A stretch of DNA of 64,000 bases from positions 11,256,001 through 11,320,000 of the forward strand of contig CANUEZ040000168.1 of assembly GCA_948099385.1 (NCBI GenBank), given 5' to 3'. The position numbers were made by a program, and so were the translations under genes. The notes under the pieces were generated by a model. The model was given only the letters and a program-made list of their open reading frames with translations. It made no database searches and was not told the DNA's origin. The DNA comes from Fasciola hepatica (lineage: Eukaryota; Platyhelminthes; Trematoda; Plagiorchiida; Fasciolidae). Positions 1-10,998 of the stretch are shown here, piece after piece; position 1 is the stretch's first letter; each line of letters starts with the position of its first letter.

Positions 1-1644
1 CGAACCCTTTTTAAAACGGCTTGTGTTAACGGTCTTCTAATGCTCTGGGACTAGGCTACTAGTCACCGATATTGCAAACAGGCTAAGAAGCAAGGGCCCT
101 GTGTTGGGGCTGCAGAGATGGTAAACAGCCGGCCGGACTTCTTCTGGCCCAGGTTTTGGCAAGGACAAGTCTCGAGGATTGGCCTGCTTATTTTGAATGG
201 TGTGAAATTATTGGTGGAGAGAATGGCACAAGAACTAATAGGGAAGCATAGATCTGCCACTCTGTTGTCACGAAACACGACGCAAACACATTACCATCAT
301 GCAGCGCACAACCGGTCCTCAACCATTTTTGGAATAAAAATGGATGTGGAGCGGGAGCTGGTTTCCATTGCGTGGAAAGTGGAGCCCTAGTATGGTGGTG
401 CCTCATATATCAGGCATCTTAAGTTAGCACGCTTTCACTGTCACTCGAACCAGAATCACCGATACTTCTAACCAACTTCCAAATAGTTGAACTTCTCTTC
501 CTCGCATTCTTCTTTTTCTTCATGTTATTATTTTATTCTTCCTTATTATTTTTAACCTGTTTTTACTTTTTCTTTTCTTTCGATTTTTTGTTCTCGCCCC
601 CTTAATTTACTACCACATCCCAAGTCGGGCTTGTGAATGCAGTACCATTCCCGCATGCACCTCCAAGGCAGTTCAGAGTGAGAACCGAAGAATTTGAGCT
701 CCGGGGTCTCACCTTCGACGAAGACTGTCGTGCCAACATGTCTTATAGTTCGGTGAAATATGAGGTCGGTGGCACTTCTACCAAGGCTCTTTTGTTTTTG
801 GAAGACAAAATGGATGGTAGGACAACTAGAAGCTTGCGTCGTCGCCGTGGTCACCAGGGACAAGTGCTATGCTATGTTTTTGTGCTGCAGCAAGTAAGGG
901 TTTCCGGAGCCTCGGGTGCGAGAAAGTGGATGCATACTTGACTCAAGCTCCCATATACTATGGTCTGATCTGATCTGGTCTGTGTAGCAGAAGGTTGGAT
1001 AATGGTGCAACATATGACCTGGAAGAAAAAGCGGGAATTGAACACTTCGGCTATTGGCACAGGTGAGTGAACAGAGGTAGACCTATTTACTGGAGAACTG
1101 AGGGAGACCTCAGTGGAGTTTCGAGATCTTATATCGGCCGATTGGGCAGACGCATAATTTTGTAAGCATGTACTGGAGAAAGTGCTCCCTGATTTCGGAG
1201 AAGCATACTCTACTCTCTAGTGGGAATAATTATATGATGAACCCGGCCCTCCCTAAAAATGCGTGAAAGTAAAAAAACATGCAGGATGGCGTTGCAAGAC
1301 CAGTGAATACGTGGATGATGAAGCCATCCGCAAAGAGCTTGGCAGCAGGTTAGTCCATGGCCGCATCAAATGCATCAACTAAGGTGTTCGTTGCGGTTAT
1401 CGCTGGACAAAAGAAACGGTAGTTATAGCCAAATAAGATTGCACCATTGATGATGTCAATTTTTGACCGGAAAGACTCGGTGATCCGACCCTGGGGCAGG
1501 AGGCTGCGGAATAGTTGCTGAGATTGTATGATAAGTATAAGCCAAGCATTGCTCACTCCATCTATAAAAACCGGGCTCGGCAGGACGTGGTATTTAGAGG
1601 TAAAGATATAGGTTAATGGCGTATTACTGAGGTAACAAATTCTA
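1..1644. other. Unassigned left flank
   Basis: No protein family is recognised here. Several open frames of 60-155 codons exist on both strands, the longest on the minus strand at 1350-1817, but they overlap one another and show no known domain. A strongly pyrimidine-rich stretch lies at about 481-600. The minus-strand frame at 1350-1817 crosses the outer boundary of the palindrome, so its downstream half is unique sequence. The region may be old transposon debris. Confidence 0.5.
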
Positions 1645-1911
1645 GGAATTAGGAATTCACCGGGGTTTGAGATTACCGTCAGGGCCCTTAGCCACGAAAT
1701 TTTCCTGAGTAATGGCCGATTTTGAATAAGAATAAGGGTAGAACCACTAGCGGAGCGGAAATAGTAAACAAGCGAACCACGTGGTAGCGGTATGGAGGAC
1801 TTAGTGGGGTATAACAACGTAAAAGATTGAGAATATCGGGATTTCAGTGGAAACTCCGGGGTGCATGGTACTTTTGGATATGGAAACAGACGTATTGATC
1901 AATATAAGCCG

Positions 1912-2512
1912 GACGGCTCGCTCTTGTCGGTAAATCACAGCAGACTTGGTAGACAGGAGAAGTTTCCGAGGAAACCATGCTATGTGGGAGTGAAAAGCTG
2001 ATTCTCCGTCAAGTGGTCGGATGTACCATCCCTAATCTCCCTCTTAAGAACTTTCAACGTTATGAGTAGGAGACTAACAACCCTGCTTTTTTCTGCGTCC
2101 CTTCCTGACCTTCCTTTTTAAGAGGTGACCTCTGCCAGCTTTCAGTTTTCCAGAATAGACCCCATTTTTGGAGACATGTTGAGCAATTGTGCCATCAACG
2201 CCAAAATACTATTAGCCAGTGACGCCAGGATAGCAGGTTGGATGCAGTCCGTTCCATAAGCCCGGTGTACGTTCAACCTTCTAACGACACCTACAGTCTT
2301 ATCATTGTGGATTACAGTGTTCAGTATTGTGTCATTAGGTGCAAGTTCGGCAGCCCCCGAGCCCTTCCCAGAATCAAACAGTCCCACCAACCCGAAGTAT
2401 TTTCTCAGCATTTCCGCCATAATAATGGGTGAAAAAGCCTGCCCCACCTCCTCCCCTTTTACCGCCTCCACTGTAACTCCCACAGAAGAATCAGGTCAGA
2501 TCAGGTCATGGG
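1912..2512 (-). pseudogene. CR1-like reverse transcriptase fragment, left arm
   Basis: The minus-strand frame at 2142-2483 encodes the N-terminal finger part of a non-LTR reverse transcriptase. A stretch reading RRLNVHRAYGTDCIQPAIL corresponds to the family pattern of a lysine/asparagine-rich helix followed by A-x-G-x-D-x-I-x-P. Downstream (lower coordinates) the frame is broken, but further conserved blocks can be followed: WKLAEVT, then in other frames a QHGFL-like block near 1970-2000. It is the partner of 27960-28560 in the right arm. No catalytic domain survives, so this is a dead fragment. Confidence 0.75.
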
Positions 2513-2599
2513 ACGTTTGGCTCAGGCCAACAAAAGCCCGGCTTCTTTTATTAAAAGCCATGAGCTCTCCCGCCTTGCCATGAGTTCCAAGTACTCTGT

Positions 2600-3010
2600 G
2601 CAATTATTTCTACTCTGTTGGTTGTGGGAAAGGGAAAAAATCTCGTTCACACTTCAAAATTACGATCTCACAAAGCAGTAGGCCCCGTGCCTCAACTCAC
2701 TGCCATCCAGGAGTGCGGCACTTTAAGAGTGGTCAAGTGGTTAGACTGAGTGATCCGGAGAGGCGAGGACGTGTAAAGCTGCATGAAGATTTCGGTTTAC
2801 TAGAAGGCCTCACTCTGGGTGGTTTGCTTGCACTGGTTTGAGGTTAAGCAACCGGGTGTGGAAGAAGGAATACTTCCTAATGGTCGGTCCTGGTCTGGGA
2901 AAAATACTGACCAGCAGACATATATCTTGAGTCTGCAAACGGCTACCGAGGCTGTTGCCGCCACACTCTGGGGCAGCTTGTTGCAGCTGTTGGTGGCCCG
3001 GCTAAGGAAT
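2600..3010 (-). pseudogene. Orphan C-terminal end of a CR1-like RT, left arm
   Basis: Read on the minus strand, 2925-3005 matches the last conserved block of CR1-like ORF2 proteins, around the words NSCNKLPQSVV, which corresponds to a family motif N-x-W-N-x-LP-x-x-VV. In the right arm this block is joined to a longer RT fragment (25640-27640). Here the upstream part is absent and the block directly follows a TAC/GTA microsatellite. It is therefore an orphan left by a deletion in this arm, or the right arm gained sequence. Confidence 0.65.
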
Positions 3011-3011
3011 T

Positions 3012-3075
3012 GGTTATATCAGTGGTAGTAGTAGTGGTAGTAGTAGTAGCAGTGGTGGTATTAGTAGTAGTAGGA
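3012..3075. repeat. GTA/TAC trinucleotide microsatellite, left arm
   Basis: Imperfect run of GTA/GTG triplets immediately before a GGATCC. It is the shortened partner of the ACT tract at 24688-24735 in the right arm. The breakpoint of the 2.7-kb arm difference lies in it. Confidence 0.85.
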
Positions 3076-4563
3076 TCCGTAGCAGTTTTATGCACAGCAG
3101 CAGTCATATTCGTAGTATGCCAGAATGAGTAGTAGCCGTGGCTGTTGGACCAACAGTTGCACTTTTGGCAGTAGTGATAGCAGTGACAGTAGAAGTACGC
3201 GTACAATGACAGAACACAGGTTACTAAACAGAGCCCGTAAAAGGAAGAGCACGTGCAAGTCGTAGACTCCGAACCAACAGTAGGACGCGTGTGTGAAAAA
3301 ACGCAATAATTTATCCAGCGTCTATGCAATAAAGGATGGGCACAAGACTTTCGCAAGCAAGAGCGGGGAGAAGCTGGGACTTTCCAATGACAACACTGCC
3401 TTTACATTCAACTGATTTGAAAGCAGTCCGCTTGTTCCCACAAAATACACTTAATAGCAGGTCTTCACAGCTTTCGCTCGAAGGATGAAAACATAATGCA
3501 GGTAAATCTCGGGTGTATGGCTGCATGCAGAAACATATGACGCAGGTCCAGTGACCTAGAAGCCACATTTTGTATCCCACAACTCAGTATTCAGGGGAAA
3601 GGCGAGCTAGTAAACGGGTAGGCAAGTGCGTGGGTCGGTGATGCGCGTAATCGAAGGCGTAAGAAAACTGTATAATCGGATTAAGTTGTGCGAGGTCGTG
3701 TAACGCGTGGTACCATCTGACTGGTCGGTGCTGCCCGGGGCGAAGCATGACAAACGTCATCAGTGTACATGTGCACGATTACGGGCGTGTCTCCGTGAGT
3801 ACGAGGGGTGTAGATCACAAGGGCGCGGGCCCAACAAAACAGATGACCTAGGTCCACGCTCGGGCATTCTTGCGAAAGCTGCTCTTCTCCAGCCCTGAGG
3901 TGGCTAACAGTAGCCCAACGTGGACCTGTGCAGCTTACATGCCGATGGAGATGTGATATCCGTCAACGGCTTGAGAAGACCGAGTGGACACTACTCGTAC
4001 CCACCGACTTATGGATTTTAAATGCTTCTAGGTGTTTATGCACGGTCCCCTCTGAAAGATTTGGTTCATTCAACTTCGGCGGAGAGAGTACTGGAGCTAA
4101 TCCAACTGGAGACCTAATGTTCGCTCCGTATTCACTACCAAATTATCAACCCAGGGCATCCGCTCTGCTCTGATCATCACAAGCGATACAGCGGGCCTTA
4201 GTTGCTAGCTGGCCTATCCCGTGTTTGTTGAGCCCTTTGGCTGTACGCACCTACAGGATTTCTTCAGGTGGCTTTTACGAAACCTGCGCTACACCACGGC
4301 GAGGATTTTGTAGATTTTGACAATTTTTCATATAAGTTGTTCTAGGAGTACTTCACCAGCAACCTATATTGAACGTTCCACCATCGCCATATTTAAAAAA
4401 TCCACCCTTTATCCAAACTACTAGTCCCTCATAATTCGTGTGAACAACCCAGAGTTAGCTACAAAAAGACAGCAGTAGCTATACTTACTCACTTACTATC
4501 CGCTAGTCATCACCATTGATCATATTGCCCACTACCAATATTCTGTTAAAAGAAGTGACAAGG
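3076..4563. other. Left-arm sequence upstream of LINE A ORF1
   Basis: Duplicated sequence (partner 21666-24690, excluding the inserted fragment) without a recognised protein. Short open frames at 3311-3580 (-), 3707-3898 (+) and 3928-4173 (+) occur in both arms but match nothing I know. The stretch at about 3600-4563 lies directly upstream of LINE A ORF1 and may be its 5' untranslated region. The point at 3450/3451 is the empty site corresponding to the LINE fragment inserted in the right arm. Confidence 0.5.
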
Positions 4564-6150
4564 TCAACGAGCAAACGGTCTCCACCAGTGGCCTCTCGAT
4601 CTACTGCAAATCAGAAACCCAGACGACCTGAACACAAAGATACCCCAATATGACAGAAATATTTGGGGAGCCAGTAGGAGGGCCAGTGCTATTGAAAGTA
4701 ACTTGGAGAGCATGTCTGCCCAGATCGCGTCGGTTGATAATATATTATCAAAACTAACACCACTTACCTACCTTCTTGAGCCCTCGGCATTCCCTGGTCC
4801 CCATAACTTAATAGCAGCCAGTCAGTTTCTTGACTCAGCGGCATCAGAAACCCTGCGACGGCTGCAAACTGCAAAAAATGCATTTGTCTTCAACATTCCT
4901 GATCGGCTAGATATCACGTTGATTAAATCTACTATCCTTTAAGCAGCGAGCATGGCCCACTTTCCATGTCACTGCAAAAGACCAAGAGAAAGGTCACAAA
5001 AGCACTCCTGTCCCCTTCTATTCTAACTTTCCTGATGATAAATTCGCTAGAAAAATCATCTCTAAACGGCGTATAGTCGCAACTGCTTCACAGTCTAAAT
5101 CAATCAAGATAAAAGCTGACAGAATGCCACTTCAAAAAGAAGTGACAAGGTGTGCCGCTAAAAATTTCAATCACATTGGCATTAGGATCCAAAAGTCACC
5201 CTCACCCCAACAAAACCCCTCACTCTTCCGCCCCTCGAAGATCCACAGGGTTAGTTGACCTAGACGAATCTTTTCCCACCTTCCCACAGCTACCCAAGCC
5301 AAAACGACAACATATATCGACAACACTTACGGGCTCATCCCAGGGGGGTCCTCACAATACGCCTCCAGCTCTGGACGACCGTTCCACGGGACTTCAAGTT
5401 CTCAATGAAATAAAACCTGCAGCACTAATATCAGTCCCCATAGGCCCCGTTTAAAAACTAGTGAAAAACCCATGCGTTCCACTCGTATGCCACGTATGTC
5501 GTTGACAATAAATAACCGAACAGAAGAGAGGGTCAACGAGAGGTTAGTTGCCAAGGCTAAGTCTCCGTGCGGGCAAACGATACGGGGATGCATGAACAAT
5601 GACAACGATCGTTCCTTCTCTAGACCAAATTCGTCACCGACCGACTTCCTTCATTTGGGATACCCTCGTACCACTCAGCATATGAAACAAAATGGCATTT
5701 CCAAGATGATGATACAAAACAATAAGACCATGCCCGTAATAAAAATAGATGGTATGATGAGCGAACCGCGTTCATACCCAACTCCGGACTAATAGAACCT
5801 TCCAATCGGCCTAATCTCCCATTAATTTCATCTTTTCTACCTCCCCCTCCGTTAAACCATCCGAGCGCATCGCATATCCTCCCATCTACCAGAGAGCATC
5901 CCATATCTAGCCAAAGTGCCTATTTTTTCCATTCATACCGTGGGCACAACATGGCCCCATAACCTAGATATGCCTCATATGAACAGTTCTAATCAGCCGT
6001 ATAGTAGTGTAATACCTAATACCTTGTCATTTAATGTTCCACATGCAGACCCAAGTCCTCTCTTTGCGAACGACAACTTAAGCGGGCTTGCATCCTGCGC
6101 TCATGATTCTTTTCAGGTTAAATGCAGCGGTCAACAAACGGTAAGTACTA
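4564..6150 (+). pseudogene. LINE A ORF1 region, left arm
   Basis: ORF1 of a CR1-like LINE, expected to encode an RNA-binding, multimerising protein. The best-preserved part is the open frame reaching from about 4567 to 4942, with a helical, possibly coiled-coil segment and then a stretch ending in FVFNIPDRLD. A related sequence occurs on the minus strand at 58100-58270. Further proline/serine-rich frames continue at 5152-5454 and 5472-5792, in different frames, so ORF1 is broken by stops or frameshifts. I see no zinc knuckle. Assignment rests mainly on position upstream of the endonuclease. Confidence 0.6.
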
Positions 6151-6170
6151 ATATCAATGATGGCGTCAGA

Positions 6171-7111
6171 AGTACTGGAATTTTCACATTGCTATTGGCC
6201 AATGCATGATCTATCAGGAACAAAATCCAATACATACGATCAGCTGCAATAACAAACGGCTTTAACTTTATTTTAGTGACAGAAGATTGGTTATCGGACT
6301 CCTATCTAGCAGAGGACATTGAGGTACTCGGCTACAAATCCTTCAGCAAAAGTAGAGCACATCAACGTGGTGGCGGCTGTCTAGTTTACGTAAAGGAAAC
6401 TCCCAGGGTGACAAACTTTCAGTATCTTATCCTAGATGGCATTGTCGACTCTGCATGGCTGAACGTTAAAGTCGAACGTCAAGAACTGATGCTAGGTCGC
6501 GTATACCGTCCGTCTAGATCTAGTTCTGACGGCTTCCTGCAAATTATCGAGGCACTCAACTTAATTAGTGATCATAAAGTAGGCCCAAAATTGATGGCTG
6601 GTGACGTTGATGCATCAGAAATATACTGGAAATCACTCACAGCACCACGCCATTTACCACAGTTTTTGAATGCAATTCACCTAGGAGGATGGAAGCAGCA
6701 CGTCACGATCCCAACCAGACGCGACCACACTCTTGACTTATTCTTGTCACTGGGATCAACCCAGGTTATAACAGAAGCTCAGAATAACCTACCCGAGAGT
6801 GATCACGCAACTGTCCACTGCTGCTTCACAGTGCCCATAAAGGATAAACAGCCGACACCCCCGCATAAACCATATCATAAGGCTAACTGTAATATACTGC
6901 TTTCTCTGATTCGCAGCCAAAACTGGGACACCTTTCTAAGTGCAGATCCCCAGCTGGTAGCAGATCAACTCTACTCTATCTTTGAACGATGCCTCAACCG
7001 AATAACCCCATCAAAAGGATCGTCAATCCGCCCTAAATACAATGAATTTTCTCGTCTCAACTTGAAGTTAAGTAGACTCCAACGCGTTTATTTTAAAAAG
7101 AGGGACTTTCA
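6171..7111 (+). pseudogene. LINE A endonuclease domain (ORF2 N-terminus), left arm
   Basis: Apurinic/apyrimidinic-type endonuclease that nicks target DNA for target-primed reverse transcription. Motifs in order are LLANA (start of the domain), VTEDW (metal-binding Glu), RGGGCLVYVK, GDVDAS at 6600, GGWKQHV, and the catalytic SDH at 6798-6806. One in-frame TGA at 6207-6209 interrupts the start, and the codons at 6276-7127 are otherwise open for 283 residues. The usual Asn of the GD-x-N motif is Asp (codon 6609-6611), which should impair catalysis. The frame ends at 7127; the RT continues in another frame, indicating a frameshift near 7111. Confidence 0.9.
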
Positions 7112-8998
7112 ATGTTTGCACAGTTAAATCGTTTGGCTGAAACGATAAAACTGTACTCCAAGAGGGAAATAATACAACAGGAACACAAGGCCTTACTTGA
7201 TTCCAAGAAAGTCGAGATTCTTGCAAAACTGATGAAGTCGGAGAACCCCAAAGCAGTTTCACCTATCTCTTCTATCTCTTTTAATAGCACGTGCCTCGAC
7301 AAACCGCTGGACATATCAGAAGCGCTTAACACGTTTTCTGCTTCTTTCTTACCTAGTGATACAGCACCATTTTTCTACAATCCACCAGTATCATCATATG
7401 AGCCACTTTCTTCTGTAACATTCCTGCCCTTCGAAACCGAGCCTTTAATTTCAAATATCAAAATGTCTTTCCACCCCGGGTCGGACTCCTTACCATCATC
7501 CATCTTAAAATTGGGCGGCCCAGATAATTCAATTCTTTTATCGAATTTATATAATTTGTCTATGCGCTTTAGTTGGTACCCTATACAGCGGAAAACTTCG
7601 GTTATTATTCCGATTCGCAAGAAGGGAACACGGGAGGACCCGGCCAACTACCAGCCTGTGAATCATACCCCAGTAGTATCGAGGAATATGGGAAGATTAA
7701 TAAAAGGTAAGCTAACAGATCACCTTCTAAAAAATCACCTTATAAGTGAAGGTCAGCACGGTTTTCTAAAATATCGATCCTGCGCAACTTGTATGACTGA
7801 TTTTCTGGACCTTATTACGATAGCTGCCAATGATGGTAGGGCAGTGATCTCAGTCTTCTTAGACATGTCTGAAGCCTTCGACCGGGTGTCTCACATTCGT
7901 TTGTTGTCAAAGGCTAAGACATACGGCATTTTTGACCCAATATATGCTTGGCTAGAATTGTACTTGTCCTCGCGCAATCAAGTGGTAAACGTTGATGGCA
8001 CAATTTCCATACCCAGCCCTGTAACCTGCGGTGTGATTTAAGGTAGTGCGCTGGGCCCGCTGTTGTTTCTGATGTACTTAAATGATATATTTACCGTGGT
8101 TCGCCATGGAACTCCGTTTTTATTTTCTGATGATGTAAATATTTTGTACACACTTGACCACGATTCATTGGGTAATACTATAGATAAAACATCGGAGGAC
8201 TTACGGATGATCAATTCATGGTGTACCAATTGGGTAGTGAAGTTCTCGGCGGACAAAAGCTGCATTCTTGCATACAAGTGTCATGTCCCTCCCAAAGCGT
8301 TTGGTATAGGTGGTCATGTGATCCCAAACAAATCATCAGTACGCGACCTGGGCGTATACTAATCCTGTTCGTCCAACTTCTCTGAGCAAACAGACACCCA
8401 AATTGCTAGGTCCCGCAGGTTAATAAAACTTGTTCACAAAACATTCAGTTTGCGTGAAAGTAAGCTCATTGTCCACGCAACACACGTTTGACCGTTGCTA
8501 GAGTGTAATTCAATAGTTGGCTCCAACATGCGCCAGATTGATAGAATCGCCATCGAAAATGTTCTGCGCATCTTTACTAAGCAAATGGTCGGCTATTCCT
8601 CTAGTCTCAACTATAAACAGCGCTGTGACCCGCTACACCTCGAACCTCTTTGGCTCCGACGGATAAAGGACGACTTGTCCTTTTTCCACTCACTATTAAA
8701 ATATGAATCCTGCGAGGCCTCCCCTGTGGTGCGGGATCCAATAAGCTTCAGGTATTCGTTACGACGCAGCAGTCATTCGGTCATTGTGTCGTCCTCGAGA
8801 ACCAGCCTACGGTCCAATTTCTTTATTGTTAAATATTCACAAATGTGGAATAAACTTCCACCAAATGTCCGTGCAATAGGCCAGCTGCCGAGATTTAAAG
8901 AGGGAATAAACAAACGGCTTGATGTCCTGACACTCGTATCAAACAACGATCCGTACACTTCGGAGGAGCGAGCGTATGAAGTTGGTTTGGGTTACTAA
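7112..8998 (+). pseudogene. LINE A reverse transcriptase (ORF2 C-terminus), left arm
   Basis: Non-LTR reverse transcriptase, continuing in one frame from 7112 to 8998 but with three in-frame stops: TAA at 8039-8041, TAA at about 8360-8362 and TGA at 8489-8491. Visible motifs are KKTSVIIPI, QHGFLKYRSC, the motif-A block FLDMSEAFDRV with its catalytic Asp, GSALGPLLFLMYLNDIF, and FSDD at 8123-8134 as the motif-C box (FADD in most relatives). The C-terminal part has the usual LEPLWLRR and MWNKLPPNVR blocks. The 8039 stop falls in the highly conserved V-I-Q-G-S position (Gln codon), a simple C-to-T change. The same stops occur in the other arm. Confidence 0.93.
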
Positions 8999-10964
8999 CA
9001 CGTGGGTCTGAGTCCGGGGCCACGAGACCCACGTACCACACAAGTCGCCGTATATATCACTCAAGCTTCATTGAGCTTTCGTGTACAACCTTGCGTTTTG
9101 CAAAGTAGAGCCATCCACCAAGTAGTTCCAATTTCTAGATACTAGAGGTTTCTCTTTACCACTGACCGTTGATCCTCAGCTGGGAGTATCCCAGACTGCG
9201 TTTTTCTATTTTTACCTTTCCAGACAACCACTGGTGTGTGCCTCCTCTTCGATGGCTCGACATAATACCTGGCCCACACTTCCCGCTGAAATTTCGATAC
9301 CTGCCCGTCATTTCGTCACAGCCACGTTGGCTCTTCTCTCCAGGACCCCTCGTAACCTGGTCGCAAGCTCCTGGACTATCCGATCTCTATGCGACAACGC
9401 CAATATCAGTCAAACGAGGCCCACCGGTGCGGGGCGCGGTCAGATCCACCGCTTTGGCTGGCGCACATCAGGCGTGCAGGACGTCTGCAACGATGTGCGG
9501 GCGCAGCTAGGATGGCGGATCGCACCTCTTGTCACCGAAAATGATTTTCAGGTTGGGTGTCCAGCGCACGGTCAGCCACACCCACCAGCACCGGTTGCGG
9601 CAAAAGAAACATTTATACACCCGAAATGCTGCAAATATGGAACTATCTCCTCCAGTTATCGCCTATTTTTCATCGTGCTGTTCTTCATCTTCGCCATCCT
9701 AAGTTGCCGCTTCTTGCGCCCGGCAAAATCTACTTTCCCTTGCACATAATTATGGCGGGGTTAAAAGACCGTTTCCGTACTCGGCTTACCGTTCATGATC
9801 CTTTTTCCCGAGGATTCGCGCCAAACCACCCGCTTGTCCCATTTGCAAACTTAACCAATTCCCAAGATAAAACTTGCCCTTTTTTATCACAGTTACCAAT
9901 GTATTTGCAAAAGGTCACATTTAGTGTTTCCATACGCTTCCGTCCCACAATGTCCAAACAGTATATTTTACTGAGGAATATTTGTCATCAGAGCATCCCA
10001 ACAGTCGACGACATTGTGATAGTTCCCTCTCTCTATCAGTCCTTCCCTTCGCCCATACGGCTGTGGCATTGCAATATTCTCACCTTTGGTTTATCACGAA
10101 CTCCACCCACATCCAGCCACCCAACTTTGCAACTGTATTCGCCGGTTGTTGGTGCTTTTCATATCCGGTATTCTATCTTGGTAAATCCTCTCAGAAAATT
10201 TTGATCCCTGCATCTCTCTGGCCATCATGCTCAGCCCCTAGATAACGATAATCATACGTAAATACTCACTTGTCATTTAAATACTCATCTTTGCAAGCCG
10301 TGCATCCGCGACTATCATGGCTACGCATTACAAGTTGACTTGTCGCCCAGTTCCCATTTCCATTTTGGTGCATCACATTCCACCTTTCTGAGAGTAAACA
10401 ATGTGCGCAACGATTACGTGTTTACGTATGGCCACTTCTTTCACCATCATCTAGGCAATCTCTCTCCACAAATGAATCCTTCACTGGGTATTTAACTGAT
10501 TCAGCCGATATTTGTTTGCCGAACGTTACAAGGGTAATTTTCAAAAGATTTTGATTGTTCTTTGTCTGCAAATTCATTCCTTTCATCGTCTGATTTCCAA
10601 TCCAAAGCCGTGCCATACCCCGCGGAGCGCTATAGCTGGTTCATGTCTCCCTTGGAAACTTCTTTTTCCTCAAGATGAACAAACCTTTTGTCAATTCTAT
10701 TTGATTATCTCGTTGCACAGTCCCTCTTTTTGTAATATTTCAGTAGGGGTCTACTACCTCCGACCAGCTCCACCCTGACTTGGCCGGGTTGATCACTCGA
10801 CCCTAAGTTCAAATTTACCGGGCGTCGCCCTAAAGAGCAACTTGACTACTTTCTCCTGTACAGTATCAAGTGCACATACCCGAATCATCCCCTTGGAATT
10901 CGGACTCTTCGTCCAACTGTACCGTTTGATCTTGCGTTACAGTATGCCTTGGGGTTATCCAAAA
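8999..10964 (+). other. LINE A long 3' region, left arm
   Basis: About 2 kb between the end of the RT and the tandem-repeat tail, without recognised protein domains. Open frames of up to 215 codons (9557-10204) exist but lack known motifs. The block at about 9160-9600 is clearly related to 59440-59910, including a GC-rich stretch at 9425-9520. Long 3' regions of this sort recur after LINE B and LINE D in this window. Confidence 0.7.
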
Positions 10965-10998
10965 TAAACCATTATCATTATCATTATCATGATCTTTC
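10965..10998 (+). repeat. LINE A 3'-terminal tandem repeat (ATTATC)n, left arm
   Basis: AAATAAACC is followed by about three copies of ATTATC, the kind of short tandem-repeat tail that ends CR1-group LINEs in place of poly(A). It defines the 3' end and plus-strand orientation of LINE A. Partner at 15252-15285. Confidence 0.85.

Noticed and set aside
1350..1817. A 155-codon gene at the left palindrome edge
   Set aside because: The frame crosses from duplicated into unique sequence, the right arm copy ends in a different tail, and no motif is seen.
2943..3356. Cys/Thr-rich minus-strand protein
   Set aside because: The frame is made of microsatellite and its flank, and reads differently in the other arm because of 20-bp indels.
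9557..10204. A 215-codon protein in the LINE A 3' region
   Set aside because: Overlapping frames of similar length exist, composition is that of pyrimidine-rich DNA, and no motif is recognised.
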